Assembly (NCBI RefSeq): GCF_000154725.1
Contig: NZ_DS544873.1
Span: 4,251,085-4,315,084 of the forward strand
Direction of reading: 5' to 3'
From: Kordia algicida OT-1
GTDB lineage: Bacteria; Bacteroidota; Bacteroidia; Flavobacteriales; Flavobacteriaceae
Length of the DNA stretch: 64,000 nucleotides
A program made the translations under genes and the position numbers. Below, piece by piece: positions 52,556 to 61,361 of this stretch; position 1 is the stretch's first letter, and every line of letters begins with the position of its first letter. Under the pieces are notes generated by a model. The model was not told the DNA's origin and did no database searches. It saw only the letters and a program-made list of their open reading frames with translations.

Positions 52556-53560
52556 TTATCGCTCCAACATTTTCGGATATTTAATAATAAACTTTGTTCC
52601 CAACTTCCCATCAGATGCTACTCGAATTTTGCCTTCGTGTTTTTCAATAATCTTTTTTACGATGGCAAGTCCGATTCCCGTATTTTCATACGTATCTTTT
52701 TGTTCGAGTGTTTGAAAGACTTCGAAGATTTTTTGATGGTATTTCGGATCAATTCCAGGTCCATTATCAGCAAAAGTGAATTCGTAAGCGTAGGTTGTTT
52801 CTTCACTTGAAATTGTAATTTCGCAAACGTCTTTGTCATTGTATTTTACGGCATTGCTGATGAGGTTTGAAACAACTTGCGATAGTTGTATTTTATCTCC
52901 TGTAATTGTGGGAAGTTCACCTTTAATAATAAATTTTACCGCCGTTGGATCTTGATAATTTTTGGCTTCTCCACGCATCATTTTGTTCAGATCGACAGCT
53001 TCAGGAATAATTTTTCCAATTTTTGAATATTGCAAAATTCCATTTATCAAACTTTCGAGTCGCTTCACGCGTCCTTGCATGGTGTCCAAATGCTTGTACA
53101 CATCTTCTGTTTGACCAGCTTCCAAATCTTCCTTGATAAAAGAAGCCAAACTAGAAATTCCTCTAATCGGTGTTTTTAAATCATGCGAAGTAATATAGGC
53201 AAATTGTTCAAGTTCTTTATTTTTTAATTCGGTGTCGTCTAAGTTTTGATTGAGTTCTTTGAGTTTTCTGAAACTATCCAATCCGGTGCGAACCACCAGA
53301 AATACAAATAATGATCCCATAAAAAAGATCACTCCAGATAATACCGCCAACAATTCTGTTTGTCCCAAAATTACAACCGTAGCAACCACCAAATAGCCAA
53401 CTAAAAAGAGCAACATGAGAAAGCGTAATTTTTTCCAACTTCTTCTTAAATCGTTGTTGGGAAGAATGTTGAATATTTTTTTGGTATACGCGGCACTCAT
53501 CAACATAATAAAAGCTCCAAAAAGAATAAGCGCTGCAATCATGTAATCAGAAAAGTGCAT
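52556..53560 (-). CDS. Sensor histidine kinase, 334 aa
   Basis: Three TM segments (about 5-24, 47-66, 72-91) form a small membrane sensor with no large periplasmic domain. HisKA: QFAYITSHDLKTPIRG with phospho-acceptor H126. HATPase: N box SNLISNAVKYND, G1 ADNGPGIDP, then NTGIGLAIVKKI. No response regulator is adjacent, so this is an orphan kinase. Confidence 0.9.
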   Translation of the reverse strand: MHFSDYMIAALILFGAFIMLMSAAYTKKIFNILPNNDLRRSWKKLRFLMLLFLVGYLVVATVVILGQTELLAVLSGVIFFMGSLFVFLVVRTGLDSFRKLKELNQNLDDTELKNKELEQFAYITSHDLKTPIRGISSLASFIKEDLEAGQTEDVYKHLDTMQGRVKRLESLINGILQYSKIGKIIPEAVDLNKMMRGEAKNYQDPTAVKFIIKGELPTITGDKIQLSQVVSNLISNAVKYNDKDVCEITISSEETTYAYEFTFADNGPGIDPKYHQKIFEVFQTLEQKDTYENTGIGLAIVKKIIEKHEGKIRVASDGKLGTKFIIKYPKMLER

Positions 53561-53711
53561 AGATTGATGTTAAAAGTAGGTTTGTATTATTCGGGAATGT
53601 TTGTTTTTGAGGAACTTGTCTCGCAAAACATTGCTATTTTTCATAAATGTAGTATAAACCTAAAACATATGCAATTCGGCGATTGTATTGATAGATGATT
53701 TATGATCAGAG

Positions 53712-54740
53712 TCAAGAGGTTCGCTGCGGAATGTTTTCAATATGGAGTTCGTGCGCTAAATCGATTATTTTCTGTGGCGTATGCAAGGTTTTTTCTAAAT
53801 CGTTTATTACTAAAGTGCCCGCTTTTGCTTTGAATACGAATGAACGATAATTGAGTTTGGCGACTTCTTTGTTGAAATCTTCTCTGTGTTGAACGATCAA
53901 TTCTTTTGTCAATATTTCAATTTTTGATTGAATTTTGATGCGTAACGCTTCAATTTGCTGAATCCAATTTCGTTGTTTGGCTAGAAATTCCTGAATTTCT
54001 GTTTCCGTTTTATACGCAAGTTTGTCAATTTGACGATATACTTGATCGATTTTCATATGTTCCCAATCTTTCGCTTCCAAGACAGGAATTTGCCAAGCTG
54101 ATTGCTGTGCTTTCCAATGATCGGTTTCTACACGTACTTGATGAATTTTAAAACTTGGCAATTCTATTGCAGTCAACATTCCTGCGTGACATGCGCCAGT
54201 ATCAATTCCGTAGGTATTATTTTTTATTTTAGGCGTTTCTCCAACGACGTGATGTCCGTAAATGATTGGTTTTTTACCTGTGTAATAATCTGACCAATAG
54301 GTTCCTTCTTCGTATTTCGTTTCTAGATAGCGACTTCCTGAAGTGGTTCCGGCGAGTACTTCTTCTTTCTGCTGATACAGCGTTTTATCATGTTCAAAAA
54401 AGGCATGAACAATGATCGCTTCTGGCGTTTCGTAATAATAAGGAAGTGTTTTTAGCCAATCACAAAATTCCTCATATTCGTCTCCAAATTGAACTTTTAC
54501 AATTTCTTGCGAATAGCTTAAAATTCCATTCAAATGTTTGCGTTCGTGGTTTCCCATGAGAACAATGGCGTTTTTTCTATTTTTAAAATAATGATAGAGT
54601 TCGAGCGATTTATTTCCTCTGTCAACAATATCACCAAGCGAAACCACCAAATCATCATCAGTAACGCCAATTTGGTTCATTAGTTCGATAAATTCGTCAT
54701 AACATCCGTGAATATCGCCAATAATATATGTTTTGCTCAT
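53712..54740 (-). CDS. Metallophosphoesterase, 342 aa
   Basis: Calcineurin-like motifs at the N-terminus: GDIHG (D9, H11), GDIVDRG (D37), GNHE (63-66), then HAFFEHD and IYGHHVVGE. The first ~200 residues form a Ser/Thr-phosphatase/diadenosine-tetraphosphatase-like domain; a helical ~110-residue C-terminal extension (FLAKQRNWIQQIEALRIKIQ, coiled-coil-like) has no obvious counterpart in ApaH. Probably hydrolyses phosphoesters or dinucleotides. Confidence 0.8.
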   Translation of the reverse strand: MSKTYIIGDIHGCYDEFIELMNQIGVTDDDLVVSLGDIVDRGNKSLELYHYFKNRKNAIVLMGNHERKHLNGILSYSQEIVKVQFGDEYEEFCDWLKTLPYYYETPEAIIVHAFFEHDKTLYQQKEEVLAGTTSGSRYLETKYEEGTYWSDYYTGKKPIIYGHHVVGETPKIKNNTYGIDTGACHAGMLTAIELPSFKIHQVRVETDHWKAQQSAWQIPVLEAKDWEHMKIDQVYRQIDKLAYKTETEIQEFLAKQRNWIQQIEALRIKIQSKIEILTKELIVQHREDFNKEVAKLNYRSFVFKAKAGTLVINDLEKTLHTPQKIIDLAHELHIENIPQRTS

Positions 54741-54837
54741 GGTGTTTTGATTTTTGAATCATTTAATAACGTTCATGCACTGGTGTCTCAAGTTTTCTAA
54801 GAATATATAATCATCAATAATTATGTAAAACTTTGTA

Positions 54838-55893
54838 CTATTCTAATGCTATTTTTTTATACAACAACTCACCAATAATACGATGTGCATTCTTGTTAAT
54901 ATGTAAATCTTGATCCCAATACACTTTTTCGGAAGTGTTTTGTAGTGCGGGTTTTAAATCAATGTATTCAAACTGTTCTGCTTTTAAAAAAGCAATCAAT
55001 TGTGTTGTCAATTCTTGGTTGATACTCATCGTTTCATCATCCAAATTGTGTAATTTTTGCACTTCTTTTCGGAAGGTAGGATTTACGTCTAATTTAGAAG
55101 GCAATAAGGTAATAATTAACCGAATATTTTCCTGTTCGCACAAAGCTTTAATTTGTGATAAATATTGCTTTGAAATGTTCATAGTGCGTTCTTTTTCTGC
55201 TGGAAACGACTCAAAAAACAAGGTTTGTTCTAATCCTTGATTGTACGGAATTGCCTTTTGTGCATCCGATTGAAACTTTCTGCGGAAGCGCATCCGTAAA
55301 CTCCGATATACATTAGCAATACTCGTACGATCGTCTTCAAAAATTGCCGCTTCTCGGAAGTCATTTCCCGTAAAAATATTTATCAAAAATACTTCTGGTT
55401 GTAATTCTTGATAGTATTTCTTTAAAAAACCATGATAATTCCGAAAGGTATAATAACCAACACCACCATTCATGCAATTGTATACGTAAGTACTATCGGA
55501 AGCATTTAGTTTTTCTTCCCAAACATTTACAAAAGATTGGTTGTTGTGTTTCAGAACGCCATCCGTATGCGAATCGCCCGTAACCAAAATACGATATTCG
55601 TTTTCTTGTTTCGTGGTAATATCTGCGTCTTCGCGAAAACCTAGATTATTGGTGCGCCTTTCTGTAGAAATTTTTTGCTCAGGCGTTCCCCAATTATCAT
55701 ATAAATGAATATTTGGCTTGTGAATAAAAAGGGCAGTAGAATCAGGTTGAAAATAAGTTGCTTGTTTTGGCGCTGTAAACGTAAAAAAAGTTTTGATCCG
55801 ATTGGCTTCAATAAAATATCCAATCACAGCCAAAATCAGCAAAAGCCCACACAAGACCAACAAATTGATTCCAATAAGCCGTAGATATTTCAT
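54838..55893 (-). CDS. Membrane-anchored SGNH/GDSL hydrolase-like protein, 351 aa
   Basis: Start preferred at ATG 55893 (MKYLRLIGINLLVL), which begins a single TM anchor; an upstream in-frame ATG at 55992 would add a second hydrophobic stretch and cannot be excluded. Block I YRILVTGDSHTDGV, a central NIFTGNDF as block III, and C-terminal DQDLHINKNAHRII (D and H). Same architecture as the three other SGNH proteins here. Divergent from the oxygenase gene. Confidence 0.75.
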   Translation of the reverse strand: MKYLRLIGINLLVLCGLLLILAVIGYFIEANRIKTFFTFTAPKQATYFQPDSTALFIHKPNIHLYDNWGTPEQKISTERRTNNLGFREDADITTKQENEYRILVTGDSHTDGVLKHNNQSFVNVWEEKLNASDSTYVYNCMNGGVGYYTFRNYHGFLKKYYQELQPEVFLINIFTGNDFREAAIFEDDRTSIANVYRSLRMRFRRKFQSDAQKAIPYNQGLEQTLFFESFPAEKERTMNISKQYLSQIKALCEQENIRLIITLLPSKLDVNPTFRKEVQKLHNLDDETMSINQELTTQLIAFLKAEQFEYIDLKPALQNTSEKVYWDQDLHINKNAHRIIGELLYKKIALE

Positions 55894-56042
55894 AAAAACA
55901 AAGGAACTAAAAATATACAACAAACAAAAAAGCAACCGATTGTATTTTTTGAACACATCAATTGTGAAAAAGTAGCTAAAATTGCTAGGCAAGAATCTTA
56001 TATTTTATGTACATTTATCGGCAAATTCAACAAAATTCATCA

Positions 56043-56876
56043 ATGATTTTTGATTATTCAAAATGGAATGCACGATTAGCTGTTGATACAGAAAAGTATC
56101 AAAATGCAACGCCGTATCCGCATATGGTAGCAGATGATTTTTTAGAAACGGCTTCCGCCGAAAAAGCACTGGAAGTGTTTCCGAAAATCAAAGATGAAGG
56201 TTGGATTCATTACGTGCATGTGAATGAAAAAAAACACGGATTGAACAAACTAGAGTTGATTCCGGAGTTTATTCGTGATGGAATCATTAAAGAGTTGAAT
56301 TCACCTGAATTTCTTCAATACCTAGAACAACTCACAGGAATTTCGAATTTATTACCAGATACGACAATTGAAGGTGGCGGAATTCATCAAAGTGAAAATG
56401 GTGGTTATTTGAATATTCATGCAGATTTTACCGTACATCCACACAAAAAAACATGGCGACGTCGCGTAAACGTATTAGTTTATTTAAATAAAAATTGGGA
56501 GGATTCTTATGGTGGCGCGTTGGAATTGTGGGAGAAAGACATGTCGAAATGTGTTGTAAAAGTTGCACCAATTTTCAACAGAATCGTTATTTTTAATACG
56601 GATGAAGATTCGTATCACGGTTTCCCAGATCCGATTCAGTGTCCAGAAGATGTGACACGAAAGTCCATTGCCTTGTATTACTTTACAGAAGAAAAAACGG
56701 GTTCCTTCCGACGAAAGTCTACCAACTATCGCGCACGTCCAAATGATGGTTTTAAAGCTGTTTTTATTTGGTTAGATAAAAAAATGATCGCAATTTATAC
56801 ATGGATCAAAGGCACTTTTGGAATCAATGATGATTTTGTGAGTAAAGTGTTGAATTTGTTTCGAAGGAAAAAGTAG
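56043..56876 (+). CDS. 2OG-Fe(II) oxygenase (prolyl-4-hydroxylase-like), 277 aa
   Basis: Start preferred at ATG 56043 (MIFDYSKWNARLAVDTEKY); ATG 56007 would add 12 unconserved residues. The iron ligands are visible: HxD at H126/D128 (LNIHADF) and distal H192 (DSYHGFPDP), with R206 as the 2-oxoglutarate anchor (VTRKSIALYY). VNVLVYLNKNWEDSYGGALELW is the typical strand pattern. It hydroxylates a protein side chain or small metabolite. It lies next to surface-glycan genes. Substrate unknown. Confidence 0.85.
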   Translation: MIFDYSKWNARLAVDTEKYQNATPYPHMVADDFLETASAEKALEVFPKIKDEGWIHYVHVNEKKHGLNKLELIPEFIRDGIIKELNSPEFLQYLEQLTGISNLLPDTTIEGGGIHQSENGGYLNIHADFTVHPHKKTWRRRVNVLVYLNKNWEDSYGGALELWEKDMSKCVVKVAPIFNRIVIFNTDEDSYHGFPDPIQCPEDVTRKSIALYYFTEEKTGSFRRKSTNYRARPNDGFKAVFIWLDKKMIAIYTWIKGTFGINDDFVSKVLNLFRRKK

Positions 56877-57349
56877 TATCGCTTTGCTGTTAGACACGCT
56901 TACGCTTTTAGTATTTTGGTATCGCTTTGCTATTAGTACGTTCATATTTTAGTTTGAATTTCCAATTACTCTTAGAACTTGGCTAATACCTAATTCCCAA
57001 AAGCTAATGCCTATTCTTTTCGCTTCGCTCAATTCAAAGATTTAAAATTTAATAATTCAGGGTTGTTTCTGAGATCATTATTTGATTTTGTATGAAATGC
57101 TGAATGTTAAGTTTTAAATGCTAAATGTGCTTCTGACAAATTTGAGTGTTATTTGAAACTAATTGATACATTTTCAAATTTTCAAATTGCTTCATTAAAA
57201 TTTAAGTATTGCTGTCGCTTAAAGTATATTCGTATTTTAGTTTGAATTTCCAATTACTCTTAGGACTTGACTAATACCTAATACCCAAAAGCTAATGCCT
57301 GATTTTTTTTGCTTCCAAGAAACATTCTTTGCTGCAGAATATTCTACTT
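56877..57349. other. Intergenic region with a 78-bp direct repeat
   Basis: No gene. Contains two copies of a 78-bp sequence (56935-57012 and 57223-57300), listed separately. A short ATCGCTTTGCT motif also occurs twice at 56879 and 56921. Confidence 0.6.
56935..57300. repeat. 78-bp direct repeat pair, offset 288 bp
   Basis: 56935-57012 and 57223-57300 align without gaps at a constant offset of 288 bp, with only a handful of mismatches (shared core AGTTTGAATTTCCAATTACT). The DNA between is non-coding. Confidence 0.8.
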
Positions 57350-58489
57350 TTAGGAAAATCTTCGATGCAATTTATACGCCAATAATACCATCCATTGTGC
57401 GATCGCTGCACTTACCAAAACTCCAAAAATTTCATAGGTTTCTATTAAAAGGAGAAGTAAGCTAATAGTTGCAAAAAAACCAAAAAAGCTAATATAAATT
57501 ATAGTGCGTTCTTGTTGATTTTTCATGAGTTCCATCACGTTTAACGTGTAAAAAAAACAAGGAAATGCGATCAATCCGCCAACAATATAATATTCATAAG
57601 TGAAACCCAATTTTACAAAATATTCCATGACAAACCAGATTGAAAATCCGCCAAGAACTGTCAGTGGAAGCGAAGCCATATACAATTTGTATTTGATTTT
57701 TTGTACCACTTCGTCTGAAACGCGATACACATGTTTTGTAAACGGAATGGTAATATACGCCGCCAACGCTTGCAGCATTAAAAATGCCGTAATTAAAAGT
57801 TGGTATTCGGCTAATTGCGATTTTTCTAGGTACAAATCAACCACATAAATGTCAATTTTAGAAATCAGCCAACCACTCAATCCGAGAATGAAAAAAGGCA
57901 ATCCTGATTTGAATTCTTGCAGTGAAATTTTAGCAGAAAACGATTCTTTCCAAAAATTGAGTTGTGCGCTTAATACAATCAATTTTATAAGTATCGCAAT
58001 GGTATAAATTTTCAGAAAACTTTCTAAATCAAAACTTTCAAAATAAAAAATACTTCCAGAAATTATCACAAAAGCAATCACTTCTGCCAATAATTGTGCG
58101 CCAAATTTTTGATGATATACGACCAAAGTACTCAATGATGAATATGTAAATGTGAGCAACACAAGTACAATTGCCCATATGGCAATTGTTGTTGGAAAAA
58201 ATATAAATAACAGCAATGAAAATGGCAATAATAAACAGCGCGATAAAAAATTACTAAAAAAAGCATGATACATTTTGGAAGGTGTTTTGCTGTATGCTCT
58301 CAGTAAATGATCGCGATTTCCCCAGCCAAACATGAATGTGGTAAATAAAACCCATAACATCACGTTTATCAAACTTGCCCATTCCGTTTTTCCAAAGATT
58401 TTTACGCCAAAAACAACAATTAAAAAGTTGAAAGCTGGATTGGCAAATCCTTGAATCGTGTTGATTCCTATGGTCATCAATTTACGCAT
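57350..58489 (-). CDS. Oligosaccharide flippase-like membrane protein (Wzx/MATE-like), 379 aa
   Basis: About ten or more TM helices; conserved GWGNRDHLLRAYS near residue 55 and a repeated hydrophobic pattern as in polysaccharide export (MurJ/Wzx) proteins. Members flip lipid-linked sugar units across the inner membrane. It is the last gene of the polysaccharide cluster and overlaps the GT4 gene by 8 bp. Shorter than typical Wzx (400-480), so a related family is possible. Confidence 0.65.
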   Translation of the reverse strand: MRKLMTIGINTIQGFANPAFNFLIVVFGVKIFGKTEWASLINVMLWVLFTTFMFGWGNRDHLLRAYSKTPSKMYHAFFSNFLSRCLLLPFSLLLFIFFPTTIAIWAIVLVLLTFTYSSLSTLVVYHQKFGAQLLAEVIAFVIISGSIFYFESFDLESFLKIYTIAILIKLIVLSAQLNFWKESFSAKISLQEFKSGLPFFILGLSGWLISKIDIYVVDLYLEKSQLAEYQLLITAFLMLQALAAYITIPFTKHVYRVSDEVVQKIKYKLYMASLPLTVLGGFSIWFVMEYFVKLGFTYEYYIVGGLIAFPCFFYTLNVMELMKNQQERTIIYISFFGFFATISLLLLLIETYEIFGVLVSAAIAQWMVLLAYKLHRRFS

Positions 58490-59531
58490 GATACAAAGAT
58501 AAGTAAGCGTTGATAGTTTCTGTTTCGGTACTTAATATGACGCGTTTTTTCTGTCGATTTTTTTCTAAAAGTAAGATTTTACAAGCTTCAATGAGATCAA
58601 TTTTATCTGTACCAACATGCCAATTTTCGCTAGCTTTTGCGAGTCCGACATTGTGTGAAACGAGTTGCATTCCTGAATACAAAGCTTCCAAAAACACAAA
58701 TCCGAATGATTCGTACATGCTAGTATGTAACAAAATTTTAGCTTGCGCCATTTTCTTTAAAACTTCTGTTCTGGGCAACTCACCGAGCAATGAAATCGTG
58801 TTTTCGAGTTGTAAATTTTTAATTTTCGTTTCGAGTTCACTTCGCATACTTCCATCGCCGATAATAGTAACTTTGAGGTTTTTGTGTGTTTTCGCTACAG
58901 CGGAAATGACATCGATAAAATCTACATAATTTTTGATTGTATTGAGCGAACCAACTCCCAAAATATCAATCGTACTTTCTGTCAATGGTGGAAACTCTGA
59001 AACATCTAAATGCCAAGGAATTATAGTGGAATTTAGATTGTATGTCTTTGTCAATTTCGCTTGATGATTCTCGGAAAGTGTCACCATTTTTACGTTGGAA
59101 TTCATCAAATTTTTTGCGTACGAATTTTTGATAGAAGCATCTTGTCCCATCACAGTTACAACGTGATTCACTTTGTGTTTTTTGGCAAACTTTTGTCCAA
59201 CACGCGAACATTCGCCAATCCAAAAGCTATGAATAGTATCAATTTTTTCTTTTTTGTGGAGTTTTTGAAGTGTTCTTCTAGCTTTTCTCCAGATAAGTAA
59301 TTTTTGAAACTTTTTATTTCTTCCGTCAAGCGGAATGATCTCAATTCCGTGCCAATTGTATTTTTTTCTTGTAAACGGAAATTGAAACGCAAGCAATGTC
59401 AATTTTGCTTCAGGTAAGGCATTTCGCATACTTTTAAGAAACACTTGTAACGCAGGAATTGTGGTAGAATCTACTTCAGATTTCGCAAAACCTGGTGTTA
59501 AGAATACGATATGTTGCTTTATTTCTTTCAT
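58482..59531 (-). CDS. Glycosyltransferase family 4, 349 aa
   Basis: Start set at ATG 59531 (MKEIKQHIVFLTPGFAKSE), the natural opening of the GT-B fold; the longer frame from 59603 begins by translating the GCTGAGCGGAGTCGAAGC repeat and is rejected. C-terminal donor-site motifs: GVGSLNTIKNYVDFI, GDGSMRSELE and the E-x7-E motif in MYESFGFVFLEALYSGMQ. It transfers a sugar from a nucleotide or lipid-linked donor in the capsule/O-antigen pathway. Confidence 0.85.
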   Translation of the reverse strand: MKEIKQHIVFLTPGFAKSEVDSTTIPALQVFLKSMRNALPEAKLTLLAFQFPFTRKKYNWHGIEIIPLDGRNKKFQKLLIWRKARRTLQKLHKKEKIDTIHSFWIGECSRVGQKFAKKHKVNHVVTVMGQDASIKNSYAKNLMNSNVKMVTLSENHQAKLTKTYNLNSTIIPWHLDVSEFPPLTESTIDILGVGSLNTIKNYVDFIDVISAVAKTHKNLKVTIIGDGSMRSELETKIKNLQLENTISLLGELPRTEVLKKMAQAKILLHTSMYESFGFVFLEALYSGMQLVSHNVGLAKASENWHVGTDKIDLIEACKILLLEKNRQKKRVILSTETETINAYLSLYHA

Positions 59532-59566
59532 CTTTAGTTTCCATGTAAACGGAAATCTTGCTATTC

Positions 59567-60427
59567 CTATTTCGGCACGCTGAGCGGAGTCGAAGCACGC
59601 CATTCCACATTTGTAAATACCAAATCTGTCTCCTTAATCAATTCAGGTTTTTTTGCCAAATCCTCAAAGGAAATTGGAGTTCCATCACTTTTATAAATGT
59701 ATGTATACGCTTTTAAATCGTCGTATAAATTTGCTATTTCTTTTCGAATTTTACTTTTATAGCGTGAAAAGCCAAAAGTGTTTTCCAATCGCATGAATAA
59801 TTTATTTAAAAATACGGAGGGAATGTTTTTGTGATATATATTTTCATTTAAAAAACTGTAATGAAATGAAATATACAACGTCGGATAGTTGATTTTTTCA
59901 ATCGCTTTTCCGATCGTTGGTAGAATTTTAAATTCGGCACCTTCCACGTCCATTTTGATAAAATCTACTTTTTGGATATTTTCTTTTTCTAAAAAATCAG
60001 CTAAGGAAATCGTTTCTAATTCCAGCGAATTTTCAGCATCACGTTTGCGTTCTAAAATACTACTTGACGAAGCGCCATAGGTTTCGCGCGCAGACAAGCG
60101 AACGGTTTCTTTTTGTGCTGAAATTGCTGTTTTGTACGTTTTTATTTTATCAGCCACAGCTGGATTCAATTGCACATTCCGATTCAATTCACTAAAACAC
60201 ACAGGATCAGGATCGAGCGCATGTACTTCTTTGGCAGTTTTTGCTGCGTACAACGTCAACACGCCACTCCACGAACCAATGTCTAAAACTACTGAATCTT
60301 CATTGATAAAATGATCGAAAATAGCAAACGTATGCGGTTCCCAATCAATAGAATTGATGTACGACCAATAGTGTTTGTTTTGTCCAGGATCAATCTGAAA
60401 TGTATGATTTTTAAGTTGTACTTGCAT
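59567..60427 (-). CDS. FkbM-family methyltransferase, 286 aa
   Basis: SAM-binding motif VVLDIGSWSGVLTLYAAK (about 51-65), acidic loop HALDPDP, and KVDFIKMDVEGAEFKILP (about 155-170), the FkbM signature DVEGAE. It O-methylates a sugar or other hydroxyl. The last ~10 codons (RASTPLSVPK) are read from an intergenic repeat (59571-59601), so the original C-terminus may have been altered. Directly abutting the GNAT gene. Confidence 0.85.
   Translation of the reverse strand: MQVQLKNHTFQIDPGQNKHYWSYINSIDWEPHTFAIFDHFINEDSVVLDIGSWSGVLTLYAAKTAKEVHALDPDPVCFSELNRNVQLNPAVADKIKTYKTAISAQKETVRLSARETYGASSSSILERKRDAENSLELETISLADFLEKENIQKVDFIKMDVEGAEFKILPTIGKAIEKINYPTLYISFHYSFLNENIYHKNIPSVFLNKLFMRLENTFGFSRYKSKIRKEIANLYDDLKAYTYIYKSDGTPISFEDLAKKPELIKETDLVFTNVEWRASTPLSVPK
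59571..59601. repeat. Common intergenic repeat (GCTGAGCGGAGTCGAAGC type)
   Basis: The sequence TTCGGCACGCTGAGCGGAGT followed by CGAAGCACGCC belongs to a repeat type widely seen in Bacteroidota intergenic DNA. Here it overlaps the 3' end of the FkbM gene and the spurious 5' extension of the GT4 gene. Confidence 0.55.
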
Positions 60428-61354
60428 TTAAAATGTATCTAAATCTGAATAGGTAAATATAAAATCGTTGAGGTCAATTTCAGGATCAAAATCGAGATAA
60501 CCCACCAACCACGATTCTTTTGGTTTTGTGATGGTTTTTAGCTGAGTCGCCATGGTAGCATCAGCATCAACCTGAAATAAAAACTCAGTAATTCCCAAGA
60601 AAAATGCTTTTCGTTTTAACTTTTTCATGGCTTTTTGTAACGCTTCCGCAGATGGCGCATAGAACATTCCCACGTGAATAATCGCCTGAATTTTTAACCA
60701 AAATACGCAATCGTCAATTTCTACACAATAATGACTTTTGAAACTATTTTTGTAATCGATAAAGTTGTTGTCAAACTTCAATCGGTACTTTTCTTTGTGT
60801 TCGGAAGTTAGTTTTTCAATGGCTTCTTGCGACACTTTTTGCTTGAAAAAAACGTCATAGAGATTTGTCCAACGCAACTTATTGAGCACTTTTCCAAGAG
60901 GAAGTGTGTTTACTTTTATATGAAATCGTTGTAAGTTTTTGTGTTCTTTCCAACCTAGTTTTTTGGTGCTTCGATACGTATTTTCACTATGAAAAGCATA
61001 CACATATTTCATGTCGTATTCTTTCATAATTTTATAAGCGAATTTCGCCAAAGCGTTGTGCAATCCTTTTCGCTGATGATTCGGCAATGTGTAAGAATCA
61101 CACGCATGCGCAACAAATAGTTCGCCTTTATTATTTTTAAATTTTTGTGGAATAGCTCCGTAGAAAGCTACTGGAATATCTCCGCAATACGCAATGCTAC
61201 AAATATAGTTGACGCCCACATGCGAAGTGTTGTATTTGTTCTGCAAATACTGGAGCGAAACTCTTTTTTTAAAAACTTTCCAAAAGAGTTCTTTGATTGC
61301 AGGAAAATCATTGTTATCCACACGTTTAAGACGATATATTTCTTTGTACTGCAT
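60428..61354 (-). CDS. GNAT-family N-acetyltransferase, 308 aa
   Basis: Acetyl-CoA binding motif A: LPNHQRKGLHNALAKFAYKIM (RKGLHN as the Q/RxxGxx loop, about 95-102), preceded by strands AHACDSY and followed by YAFHSENTYRSTKKLGW, the typical GNAT closing motif. The remaining ~150 residues are an uncharacterised C-terminal part. In this cluster it probably acetylates an amino-sugar or its precursor (inference). ATG of the FkbM gene is directly next to its stop... the two are certainly in one transcript. Confidence 0.75.
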   Translation of the reverse strand: MQYKEIYRLKRVDNNDFPAIKELFWKVFKKRVSLQYLQNKYNTSHVGVNYICSIAYCGDIPVAFYGAIPQKFKNNKGELFVAHACDSYTLPNHQRKGLHNALAKFAYKIMKEYDMKYVYAFHSENTYRSTKKLGWKEHKNLQRFHIKVNTLPLGKVLNKLRWTNLYDVFFKQKVSQEAIEKLTSEHKEKYRLKFDNNFIDYKNSFKSHYCVEIDDCVFWLKIQAIIHVGMFYAPSAEALQKAMKKLKRKAFFLGITEFLFQVDADATMATQLKTITKPKESWLVGYLDFDPEIDLNDFIFTYSDLDTF

Positions 61355-61361
61355 ATATTTT

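Noticed and set aside
59532-59603. Longer N-terminus for the GT4 glycosyltransferase (MACFDSAQRAEIG...)
   Set aside because: These residues are translated from a dispersed intergenic repeat; MKEIKQHIVFLTPGF is the normal start of the fold.
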